DNA from: Bacillota bacterium | GTDB taxonomy: Bacteria > Bacillota > Clostridia > Clostridiales > Caloramatoraceae | NCBI GenBank assembly: GCA_023389275.1 | Contig: JAEWEN010000104.1 | Location: 1 to 12,548 of the forward strand | DNA length: 12,548 nt | Direction: 5' to 3' | In this document: positions 1-5,246 of the stretch, piece by piece | Layout: every line of letters begins with the position of its first letter | How positions within the stretch are numbered: the first letter of the stretch is position 1 | Notes under the pieces: model-generated | Seen by the model: only the letters and a program-made list of their open reading frames with translations | Databases searched by the model: none | Told to the model about the DNA's origin: nothing | Program-made: the position numbers and the translations under genes

Positions 1-110
1 GTCATTCCCTCATTATTTCCTAGTGGAGCCGACATATCCATAGTTAAGTTATGATCTCTAGAGATTCCTTTAATCGTTAGTTTTTCTTTATGATGTGCTA
101 TACATCTCAT
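1..110 (-). CDS. OsmC-family protein, N-terminal fragment (runs off the left edge)
   Basis: The reverse strand opens with ATG at 110 behind GGAGTGGT, a good ribosome binding site four bases upstream. About 36 codons are visible before the window ends. The peptide begins MRCIAHHKEKLTIKGI and reaches APLGNNEGMT. The segment G-x-N-E-G followed by T/P is the pattern that precedes the helix carrying the first redox cysteine in OsmC/YhfA-type proteins. These small thiol proteins reduce organic hydroperoxides or act in disulfide metabolism. The catalytic residues lie outside the window, so neither the subfamily (OsmC, Ohr or YhfA-like) nor the use of Cys rather than Sec can be decided. It has its own upstream region with a palindrome shared with the selenoprotein gene at 798-1082. 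The family call rests on a short stretch and is moderate. Confidence 0.6.
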   Translation of the reverse strand, partial: MRCIAHHKEKLTIKGISRDHNLTMDMSAPLGNNEGM

Positions 111-147
111 TTACACCACTCCTTAAAATTTACTAGTTATTTATTAT

Positions 148-153
148 AATATA
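148..153 (-). promoter_or_regulatory. Putative -10 box of the OsmC-family gene
   Basis: Reading leftward, TATATT lies 22 nt after the palindrome at 176-188, with an overlapping TATAAT at 143-148. No good TTGACA-like -35 box lies at the right distance. That is what an activator-dependent promoter with a site near -41 would look like. The transcription start would fall near 140, about 30 nt before the ATG. Confidence 0.4.
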
Positions 154-175
154 ACCTAGTAAATAAATAATATCA

Positions 176-188
176 GTGATTAAGTCAC
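176..188 (-). promoter_or_regulatory. Palindromic operator-like site, copy 1
   Basis: On the reverse strand the sequence is GTGACTTAATCAC, two GTGA/TCAC arms around five bases, and it continues TGATATT. The same motif with the same flank occurs at 1203-1215. It starts two bases after the stop codon of the upstream small gene, so it most likely serves the OsmC gene. GTGA-n-TCAC arms are typical of Crp/Fnr-family regulators, though the usual Crp spacing is six rather than five. Confidence 0.45.
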
Positions 189-190
189 AC

Positions 191-463
191 TTATGCAGTT
201 ATTAATATATTCTTACCATCACAAGTTTTAATTTCTGCTATAACAAGCCCTTTATACTCTTTTAAGGCCTTTATAGTCATTAAAAAAGCCTCTGTATCTA
301 TGCCTTCTATATGTTTCATAAATTCTTTATACTCTTTGCTATTAGTATCTTTTTTTATTAAATGCTTAAATATAAACTCTGAAAACCTAACTCTATTTTT
401 TAAAATTATTAAAGGAACTGGTACAGAAAAATTTATATCTTTTGATTTAACTAAAACCTTCAT
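191..463 (-). CDS. Small protein of unknown function, paralogue of the gene before it
   Basis: Ninety residues, ATG at 463 behind AGGTGG five bases upstream; that binding site overlaps the end of the preceding gene (stop at 472-474), so the two are probably translationally coupled. The layout is a basic beta-like N-terminus (KVLVKSKDINFSVPVP), a helical middle, then I-D-T-E-A-F-L and a C-terminal strand pair ending G-L-V-I-A-E-I-K-T-C-D-G-K-N-I-L-I. The upstream gene has the same order: V/I-D-x-E near the middle, then G-x-I-x-x-I-K, G-x-x-V-x-I. This points to a tandem duplication. No signal peptide, membrane segment or catalytic motif is visible. It resembles small proteins found beside YvlB/LiaX-type genes in Firmicutes, but I cannot assign it and give no function. 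Confidence 0.75.
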   Translation of the reverse strand: MKVLVKSKDINFSVPVPLIILKNRVRFSEFIFKHLIKKDTNSKEYKEFMKHIEGIDTEAFLMTIKALKEYKGLVIAEIKTCDGKNILITA

Positions 464-471
464 AATACCAC

Positions 472-714
472 CTACTCAATTATTACTTTTACTTTATCAC
501 CTTTATTTAATTTAATGTTTAGTATTTCACCTGAAACTTCATTTTTAAGTGCTATAGTAATAATATTTAGTAACTCCTCAAAATCAACTTCCTCTAATTC
601 TTTAATATTTATAGGTAATTTTCCTGTTGATTGTAATACAGAAATAACAACAGAAGTAGGAAGATTAACTTTTATATTGTCTCCATTAGTTGATTCTATA
701 AAGACTTTAAGCAT
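472..714 (-). CDS. Small acidic protein of unknown function
   Basis: Eighty residues from ATG at 714, which follows AAAGG at a normal distance. An in-frame TTG at 738 would add eight residues (MEKYIKEK). That TTG sits in the U-run of the terminator at 740-780, and its only ribosome binding site would be the G-run inside the terminator stem, so I prefer the ATG. The protein starts MLKVFIESTNGDNIKVNLPT, two predicted strands with a turn, then a helix, then V-D-F-E-E-L-L, and ends with strands (GEILNIK, DKVKVIIE). It is soluble and mostly acidic, without cysteine. It shares its architecture with the next gene downstream (191-463), only 8 nt away. No strong promoter is seen between the terminator and this ATG, so expression may rely on read-through from the selenoprotein gene. 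Function unknown. Confidence 0.75.
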   Translation of the reverse strand: MLKVFIESTNGDNIKVNLPTSVVISVLQSTGKLPINIKELEEVDFEELLNIITIALKNEVSGEILNIKLNKGDKVKVIIE

Positions 715-734
715 TTTTTCCTTTATATATTTTT

Positions 735-781
735 CCAAAAAAATCCCCCCTAATAAGTCTATTCCTTAAGGGAGGATTTTA
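735..781 (-). terminator. Intrinsic terminator of the HesB-like selenoprotein gene
   Basis: Arms at 769-780 and 740-751 pair over 12 bp on the reverse strand (AAAATCCTCCCT with AGGGGGGATTTT, one G-U pair) and are followed by seven U. The loop is 17 nt. It stands between the selenoprotein stop codon and the next gene. Its 3' arm is a G-run that mimics a ribosome binding site for a TTG at 738. Confidence 0.85.
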
Positions 782-797
782 TTTATAAAATATTTAG

Positions 798-1082
798 TTA
801 TGCTAGTTCAACTACCATACCTTCGCCGTCACCAAATAATTTTTTACCTGTATAAATTTTAACGTCACTATTATAAAGAGCTACACTTTCATCAAATGTA
901 AAGTTAACTCCTTTTACATTTATATATTCTTGTCCTTCTTTTTGCTCTTCCAGAGCAGTACCAAGTATTGGACCGGCTCAGCCTACTTTTAATACTCTAA
1001 CCTTAACAGCATAAGGTTTAGATTTTCTTGATAACATTTTTTCAAATTTTTCAATTGATTTATCATCTACAGAAATATTCAT
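798..1082 (-). CDS. HesB-like selenoprotein (UGA at codon 35 read as selenocysteine)
   Basis: From ATG at 1082 (AGAGGTG six bases upstream) the frame is open for 94 residues to TAA at 798-800, except for one TGA at 978-980, codon 35. The reading frame and protein character continue on both sides: VKVRVLKVG-U-AGPILGTALEEQ. In the IscA/HesB Fe-S carrier fold this is the position of the first conserved cysteine (G-C-S-G type), so Sec replaces a metal- or cluster-binding Cys. A selenocysteine-containing HesB-related family is known (TIGR01911, recalled from memory). The normal C-terminal C-G-C motif is absent (end: LFGDGEGMVVELA), and the protein has no cysteine at all, so it is unlikely to be a classical two- or three-Cys Fe-S carrier. 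A hairpin fitting a bacterial SECIS follows the UGA. The gene has its own promoter region and terminator. Its biochemical function is unknown. Confidence 0.9.
943..957 (-). promoter_or_regulatory. Bacterial SECIS-like hairpin
   Basis: On the reverse strand TGCTCT-GGA-AGAGCA forms a perfect 6-bp stem with a GGA triloop (or 5 bp with loop UGGAA). The apical G's lie 27-28 nt after the UGA at 978-980. Bacterial SECIS elements lie directly 3' of the UGA, with a small apical loop that starts with G about 16-37 nt away and is recognised by SelB. The hairpin is inside the coding frame and is the most GC-rich part of the gene. Confidence 0.75.
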
Positions 1083-1126
1083 CGAACACACCTCTTTATT
1101 AACTAATAATAATTATCCTTAACATA

Positions 1127-1155
1127 AATTTACCATACATCATAGATTAAATCAA
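1127..1155 (-). promoter_or_regulatory. Possible vegetative promoter of the selenoprotein gene
   Basis: Reading leftward, TTGATT (1150-1155), a 17-base spacer and TAAATT (1127-1132) give a fair sigma-A promoter with a transcript leader of about 38 nt. A second candidate -10 (TATACT, 1175-1180) lies 22 nt after the palindrome at 1203-1215 and would be the activator-dependent start. Confidence 0.4.
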
Positions 1156-1174
1156 TAGCCTTTAATACTTTTAT

Positions 1175-1180
1175 AGTATA
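1175..1180 (-). promoter_or_regulatory. Putative activator-dependent -10 box of the selenoprotein gene
   Basis: TATACT on the reverse strand lies exactly 22 nt after the palindrome at 1203-1215. The OsmC gene has the same distance between its palindrome and TATATT. The palindrome centre would be near -41, the class II activator position. Confidence 0.4.
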
Positions 1181-1202
1181 AATCAATATAATTAATATTT
1201 CA

Positions 1203-1215
1203 GTGATTAAATCAC
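1203..1215 (-). promoter_or_regulatory. Palindromic operator-like site, copy 2
   Basis: Reverse strand GTGATTTAATCAC followed by TGAAATATT. It matches copy 1 at 176-188 in 12 of 13 bases and in the next three bases. It lies in the divergent gap between the selenoprotein gene and the purine permease. The equal spacing to a -10 box favours action on the leftward gene. Confidence 0.45.
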
Positions 1216-1223
1216 AAAGGCCT

Positions 1224-1267
1224 GAATATAAATTAAAAAATAAACTTTTATTTTATAATTTATATTC
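1224..1267. repeat. Long AT-only inverted repeat in the divergent intergenic region
   Basis: Arms at 1224-1243 and 1248-1267 pair over 20 positions with one mismatch and a 4-base loop; the outer 12 bases are GAATATAAATTA. Neither strand has a T-run directly after it and no terminator-like GC core is present. It lies between the palindrome at 1203 and the permease promoter. The rest of 1083-1391 holds only the promoter and operator-like signals listed separately; I see no purine riboswitch there. Confidence 0.7.
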
Positions 1268-1303
1268 TAATAATACATGTTGAATTTTAGATAATAAATT
1301 CTT

Positions 1304-1332
1304 TTTACTTTATATTACCAATACGTTATACT
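1304..1332 (+). promoter_or_regulatory. Probable promoter of the purine permease, with an inverted repeat over the -10
   Basis: TTTACT (1304-1309), 17 bases, TATACT (1327-1332). An inverted repeat, CGTTAT at 1324-1329 and ATAACG at 1342-1347 with 12 bases between, overlaps the -10 box and the expected start near 1339. It could be a repressor site. The leader would be about 68 nt and contains a weak TGTAAA/TTTACA stem. Confidence 0.4.
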
Positions 1333-1406
1333 ATTATTAAGATAACGCAGCTGTAAATTATATTTTCTTTACATATAATCTTTTAAAAAACATGGGGGTA
1401 TGTATT

Positions 1407-2747
1407 ATGGAAACTCAATGTATAGACAAAGTAAATGAAAAGTTGCCAATTTATAAGCTTTTACCTTTAGGACTTCAGCAAGTACTTGCAATGTATGCAG
1501 GAGTTATTATTGTTCCTGTTCTTGTAGGAGCAGGTATTGGTATGAATCAAGAGCAAATTGCTTACTTAGTAGCTGCTGATCTTTTTACATGTGGTATTGC
1601 AACTTTAATTCAATCAGTTGGAATAGGAAATTTCGCTGGTATTAAACTTCCTGTTATTTTAGGTTGTGCATTTCAAGCTGTTTCACCAATGATTATAATT
1701 GGAACCCAATTTAGTATTGGATCAATTTATGGTGCTATTATTGCAAGTGGTATTTTTGTTATTTTATGTTCATTTTTCTTTGAAAAACTTCTTAAATTTT
1801 TCCCGCCTGTAGTTATTGGTTCTATAATAACTGTTATTGGTCTCTCACTTATAAACGTAGCTATAAATAATTTAGGTGGTGGAGTTGGGTCACCTGATTT
1901 CGGAAGTAGTAATAATCTTCTCTTAGGCTCTTTCGTACTTATATTTATAATAATAGTAAATACATTTTGCAAAGGATTTTTACAATCTATATCTGTTTTA
2001 CTTGGGATTATAGTAGGAACAGTTGCTGCAAGCCTACTTGGAATGGTTGATTTTTCAATTATAGGAACTGAACCTTGGTTTAGAATAGTTCATCCATTTT
2101 ATTTTGGAAAACCAGAATTCCATTTAGTACCTATACTTCTTATATGCATTATTTCTATTGTTAGTATGATTGAATCAACAGGTGTGTTTTTTGCAGCTGG
2201 AAATGTATGTGAAAAAGAAATAAGTGGAAAAGAAATTGCTAAAGGTCTACGTGCAGAAGGCCTTGCTCAAATGGTTGGTGGTGTATTTAACTCATTTCCA
2301 TACACTACCTTTTCTCAAAACGTTGGACTTATTGCATTAACAGGGGTTAAAAGTAGATTTGTTGTTATAGTTGGTGGCTTTATTCTTATAGTACTTGGAA
2401 TGCTTCCAAAACTTGCTGCAGTAGCAACTATTATACCTGCTTGTGTTCTAGGTGGTGCTATGATTGCACTATTTGGTATGGTTGCTATGTCTGGTATTAA
2501 AACACTTCAACAAGTAGATTTTTCCAAAACATCTAATATGTTAGTAGCTGGCTGTTCCATTGCACTAGGTCTTGGTGTTACTATGGTTCCAAATATTATA
2601 GAAAAATTTCCAACTTATTTAAAAATGGTATTTGAAAGCGGAATTGTAACTTGTAGCTTAGCTGCTATTGTTTTAAACATTTGTCTTAATTTTAAAGAGA
2701 TTTTTAAACAAAGTTTATTAAAATCTGAATCTCAGAACTTAAACTAA
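1407..2747 (+). CDS. Nucleobase:cation symporter-2 (NCS2/NAT) permease, xanthine/urate type
   Basis: I start at ATG 1407 (446 residues) because GGGGG at 1394-1398 gives a ribosome binding site eight bases upstream; the in-frame ATG at 1392 has none. The protein is an integral membrane carrier with many hydrophobic segments, fitting the 14-helix NCS2 fold, and imports a purine base with protons or cations. The NAT signature is present as SQNVGLIALTGVKSR (about 303-317), with the substrate-contact Q304-N305. The TM8 acidic residue is E256 in MIESTG. The L-T-G-V-x-S-R ending is typical of xanthine/uric acid carriers rather than uracil carriers. Length is normal for the family. It is a single-gene unit with its own terminator and faces a chemoreceptor tail to tail. 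No purine riboswitch precedes it. The exact substrate (xanthine, urate, guanine) is inferred. Confidence 0.9.
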   Translation: METQCIDKVNEKLPIYKLLPLGLQQVLAMYAGVIIVPVLVGAGIGMNQEQIAYLVAADLFTCGIATLIQSVGIGNFAGIKLPVILGCAFQAVSPMIIIGTQFSIGSIYGAIIASGIFVILCSFFFEKLLKFFPPVVIGSIITVIGLSLINVAINNLGGGVGSPDFGSSNNLLLGSFVLIFIIIVNTFCKGFLQSISVLLGIIVGTVAASLLGMVDFSIIGTEPWFRIVHPFYFGKPEFHLVPILLICIISIVSMIESTGVFFAAGNVCEKEISGKEIAKGLRAEGLAQMVGGVFNSFPYTTFSQNVGLIALTGVKSRFVVIVGGFILIVLGMLPKLAAVATIIPACVLGGAMIALFGMVAMSGIKTLQQVDFSKTSNMLVAGCSIALGLGVTMVPNIIEKFPTYLKMVFESGIVTCSLAAIVLNICLNFKEIFKQSLLKSESQNLN

Positions 2748-2810
2748 ATATATAAAATCTGAAAAATATGGAGAAAGTATAATTTAAAAATAAAACCTAA
2801 AACTTAAATA

Positions 2811-2851
2811 AAAAACTCCTTACTATAAATCTTGTAAGGAGCTTCTTTTTT
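2811..2851. terminator. Bidirectional terminator between the permease and the chemoreceptor
   Basis: CTCCTTAC (2816-2823) pairs with GTAAGGAG (2834-2841) around a 10-base loop. A T-rich run follows on the forward strand and AAAAAA precedes it, so it can end transcription of both convergent genes. It lies at the end of the chemoreceptor frame. Confidence 0.8.
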
Positions 2852-4589
2852 ATAACCTAAATTTTGATATTATACTTTGAAGTTTGTTTGAAAGATCTGC
2901 AAGTTCATTCATTGATGATGCCACCTCATGAATAGATGCACTTTGTTCTTCAATAGATGCAGAAACTTCCTGGGTTGCTGAAGCATTTTCTGAAACTATA
3001 TCTGTAATATTTTCCATACTTGTTTCTAAAAAACTTGCACTTTCATTAATAGTTTTTGTTTTACTATATACTTGTTTTATTTTATTTGTAACTTCAAAAA
3101 CAGATTCTCTAATTTTTATAAATGATTCATCTATGTTTTTAAGTGATTCTTCTTGATCATGTATTGATGTTTTTGTGTTATTTACTTCTTTAACAGCAAG
3201 TTCAACATCATTTTGAACCTCAACTATAAGGCTATGTATTCTATCTGTTGACTCTTGAGATTGGTTTGCTAGTTTTTTAATTTCATTTGCTACTACTGTA
3301 AATCCTCTACCTGCTTCCCCTGCTCTTGCGGCTTCTATAGATGCATTTAAGGAAAGTAAGTTTATTTGATCAGTTATTTGATTTATAAACTCTAGTATTT
3401 TTCCTATTTCTTTAGACCTTATAGATAAAGAAGATATAACATTTGTAACATTTTCAGAAGCTGTTTTTGTTAAATTCATTTTAGAATTTTGATTTTTAAT
3501 GTTTTCTACACTAAGATTTACAACCTCAACTGTTTCAAGTGCCAAATCATCAATAATACTTGTATTTTCAGATATACTGTGTATTCCTCCAATAACTTCT
3601 TTAACTGACTCGTTACCTTCTTGAGCAAGTTGTGATTGGTTATTAGATGCCACTGCTATATTACCTATTGTTTCTGTAATATCCTCTGATGCTTCTTTTA
3701 GATTTTCGCTTGATCTATTTATTTCATTTGATGAAACAGCCAATACTTCACTTGTTTTTTCTACTTCTCTTATTATTTCCCCTATTGTTGAAATAAAGTT
3801 ATTAAACTTTTCTGTTGTCTCACCTAGTTCATCTTTTTTATAGATTTCACCTCTAACAGTTAAGTCACCCTCTTCTGCTTTTTCAATTAAATTATTAATT
3901 TGATCTATAAATTTAGTAATGCCTCTATATGTTAAAGCTATTATTACTGTAAATATTAATATACATATAATTCCTAGCCCAACTATTATAATTAGTGAAC
4001 TATTAAACTTTTCTGTTTCTAAATTAGACTCTTTTATATTTCTCTGAATTTCCTTTTCAAAAATAACTTCTACTTCATCTACTAATTTATCCATTTCCTC
4101 AGTAGGCTTTCTATCTATACCTTTTACTAAATTATCTACTATTTTATAGCTTTCAGGATTTTTAACATCATAACTTTTTATAGCTTCACTATACTGATTA
4201 TATAAATTTTTATGTTCTACTATTAAATCATCTAAAGTATCTGTACCTATATTTTTTTTGGTCATAATAGCTTTAAGATTTTCTAATTTAGACTGTAAAC
4301 TGTTATTTGTCTTAGTAAAGTTAGAAAAATATTTTTCAAAATCCTCTTGGTTATTTCCCCTAAGCAAAGTATTTTTCCACTCTTGAACCTGCATTTTAAA
4401 ATCAACTTGTGCTTCTCTTGTTTCATCAACTAATTTAGTGTATTCAATAGTTGAGTTTAATCTTGCAGTATTACTTTCATCAAATTTTTTAAATTCCTTC
4501 CAAGTAAAACTACTAATACCTAGTATAAATACAACCATAAACCCTATTAAGGTATAAAGCTTTACTCCTATCCCCTTGTTACCCTTCAT
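2850..4589 (-). CDS. Methyl-accepting chemotaxis protein (transmembrane chemoreceptor)
   Basis: A 579-residue receptor of standard layout. TM1 is at about 11-29 and the extracytoplasmic ligand domain at about 30-197; it is all-helical, 4HB-like, with QVDFKMQVQEWKNTLLRG near 61-78. TM2 is at about 198-221, HAMP at about 222-274, and a long cytoplasmic coiled coil follows. The conserved hairpin tip that contacts CheA/CheW is present around 402-437 (QITDQINLLSLNASIEAARA then GRGFTVVANEIKKLA). Methylation-type Glu/Gln pairs flank it. No C-terminal CheR-tethering pentapeptide is seen. ATG 4589 follows AAAGGA. No other chemotaxis gene is in the window, so it is an orphan receptor feeding a CheA encoded elsewhere. 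The ligand is unknown. Confidence 0.95.
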   Translation of the reverse strand: MKGNKGIGVKLYTLIGFMVVFILGISSFTWKEFKKFDESNTARLNSTIEYTKLVDETREAQVDFKMQVQEWKNTLLRGNNQEDFEKYFSNFTKTNNSLQSKLENLKAIMTKKNIGTDTLDDLIVEHKNLYNQYSEAIKSYDVKNPESYKIVDNLVKGIDRKPTEEMDKLVDEVEVIFEKEIQRNIKESNLETEKFNSSLIIIVGLGIICILIFTVIIALTYRGITKFIDQINNLIEKAEEGDLTVRGEIYKKDELGETTEKFNNFISTIGEIIREVEKTSEVLAVSSNEINRSSENLKEASEDITETIGNIAVASNNQSQLAQEGNESVKEVIGGIHSISENTSIIDDLALETVEVVNLSVENIKNQNSKMNLTKTASENVTNVISSLSIRSKEIGKILEFINQITDQINLLSLNASIEAARAGEAGRGFTVVANEIKKLANQSQESTDRIHSLIVEVQNDVELAVKEVNNTKTSIHDQEESLKNIDESFIKIRESVFEVTNKIKQVYSKTKTINESASFLETSMENITDIVSENASATQEVSASIEEQSASIHEVASSMNELADLSNKLQSIISKFRL

Positions 4590-4629
4590 ATTTTATTCCT
4601 TTCTTATGAAATTACATTTTTTAGCAATA

Positions 4630-4657
4630 TATATACTTATACCTTACTTATCGTCAT
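4630..4657 (-). promoter_or_regulatory. Possible promoter of the chemoreceptor gene
   Basis: Reading leftward, ATGACG (4652-4657), 16 bases and TATATA (4630-4635), then a leader of about 34 nt. GACGATAA at 4648-4655 resembles the -10 box of the motility sigma factor (GCCGATAA), but no TAAA lies about 15 bases upstream of it, so I treat that as weak. Confidence 0.3.
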
Positions 4658-4684
4658 ATTTCTATTTAAGTAATGGACAAAAAG

Positions 4685-4716
4685 AAAAAAGGTAATTTTT
4701 TAAAACTACCTTTTTT
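4685..4716 (-). terminator. Terminator of the YaiI/YqxD-family gene
   Basis: AAAAAAGGTA and TACCTTTTTT (4685-4694, 4707-4716) form a 10-bp stem. The 5' arm, read leftward, contains the last codon and the TAG stop of the gene, so the coding sequence runs into its own terminator. A T-run follows on the reverse strand. Confidence 0.75.
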
Positions 4717-5140
4717 CTATTAAGCTTATTAAAGCATTTTCAAATCTTTTATCATCTTCTACTTGCCTTTTTTTAGGTCCCTTTACTCTTCCCCCAGAAG
4801 TTCTAACTTTTTTATTAATATGTCTCGTAAATAAAAGCTGATTTATATTTTCATTTGTATATATAATACCATTTTGATTTATTGCCTTAGCCTTTTTAGC
4901 AAGTACCATAGCAGCAAGTCCATAATCTTGAGTTACTACAATATCCTCTTCAAAAACCTTATTAACCAAAGCAAAGTCTACTGAATCTGCTCCTTTTTCT
5001 AGTACAATAGTTTCCACATCATATTTTGAAAATATATGTGAAGTATCGCAGAAAACAATAACATCTATATTATATTTTTTAGCTATTTTTATTGTAAGTC
5101 CTACAACAGGGCATCCATCTCCATCTATTAATATTCTCAT
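4706..5140 (-). CDS. YaiI/YqxD family protein (DUF188, UPF0178)
   Basis: A 144-residue soluble protein, near the usual family length of about 150. Family landmarks are in order: MRILIDGDGCPV at the N-terminus, VVTQDYGLAAMVL near the middle, then TRHINKKVRTSGGRVKGPKK and a closing D-D-K-R-F. The D-G-D-x-C-P start and the later T-x-D-x-x-L-A acidic site give a PIN-like nuclease fold in current classification, but no activity is established as far as I know. ATG 5140 follows AGAGGT seven bases upstream. It is a single gene with its own terminator, between the ABC exporter and the chemoreceptor, with no functional link evident. Confidence 0.92.
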   Translation of the reverse strand: MRILIDGDGCPVVGLTIKIAKKYNIDVIVFCDTSHIFSKYDVETIVLEKGADSVDFALVNKVFEEDIVVTQDYGLAAMVLAKKAKAINQNGIIYTNENINQLLFTRHINKKVRTSGGRVKGPKKRQVEDDKRFENALISLIEKR

Positions 5141-5212
5141 TTTAATACCTCTATTTAATTATAAATTGTTTATAACTATACTCTACAAATTCTGAAATAA
5201 TCCCCCTTAAAT

Positions 5213-5245
5213 AAAAAAGGTGATACTTAAAAGTACCACCTTTTT
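5213..5245 (-). terminator. Terminator of the ABC exporter operon
   Basis: AAAAAGGTG (5214-5222) pairs with CACCTTTTT (5237-5245). After one mismatch the stem continues with TACTT/AAGTA around AAA, and the outer arm supplies the T-run on the reverse strand. It lies directly after the permease stop codon (5247-5249). Confidence 0.8.
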
Positions 5246-5246
5246 A

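Noticed and set aside
300..769. Forward-strand open frames opposite the two small genes, and similar frames opposite the exporter genes
   Set aside because: They mirror real genes, lack ribosome binding sites and have low-complexity hydrophobic translations.
978..980. TGA as a nonsense mutation or sequencing error making a pseudogene
   Set aside because: The codon falls on the family's Cys/Sec position, both halves stay in one frame without other damage, and a fitting hairpin follows.
1216..1391. Purine riboswitch in the permease leader
   Set aside because: The conserved loop and junction bases of the purine aptamer are not present in any arrangement I can find.
1392..1406. Upstream ATG at 1392 as the permease start
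   Set aside because: No ribosome binding site precedes it, while GGGGG inside this stretch is correctly placed for ATG 1407.
4648..4655. Motility sigma factor (SigD-like) promoter for the chemoreceptor
   Set aside because: The -10 match is good (7 of 8) but no TAAA box lies about 15 bases upstream; kept only as a remark.
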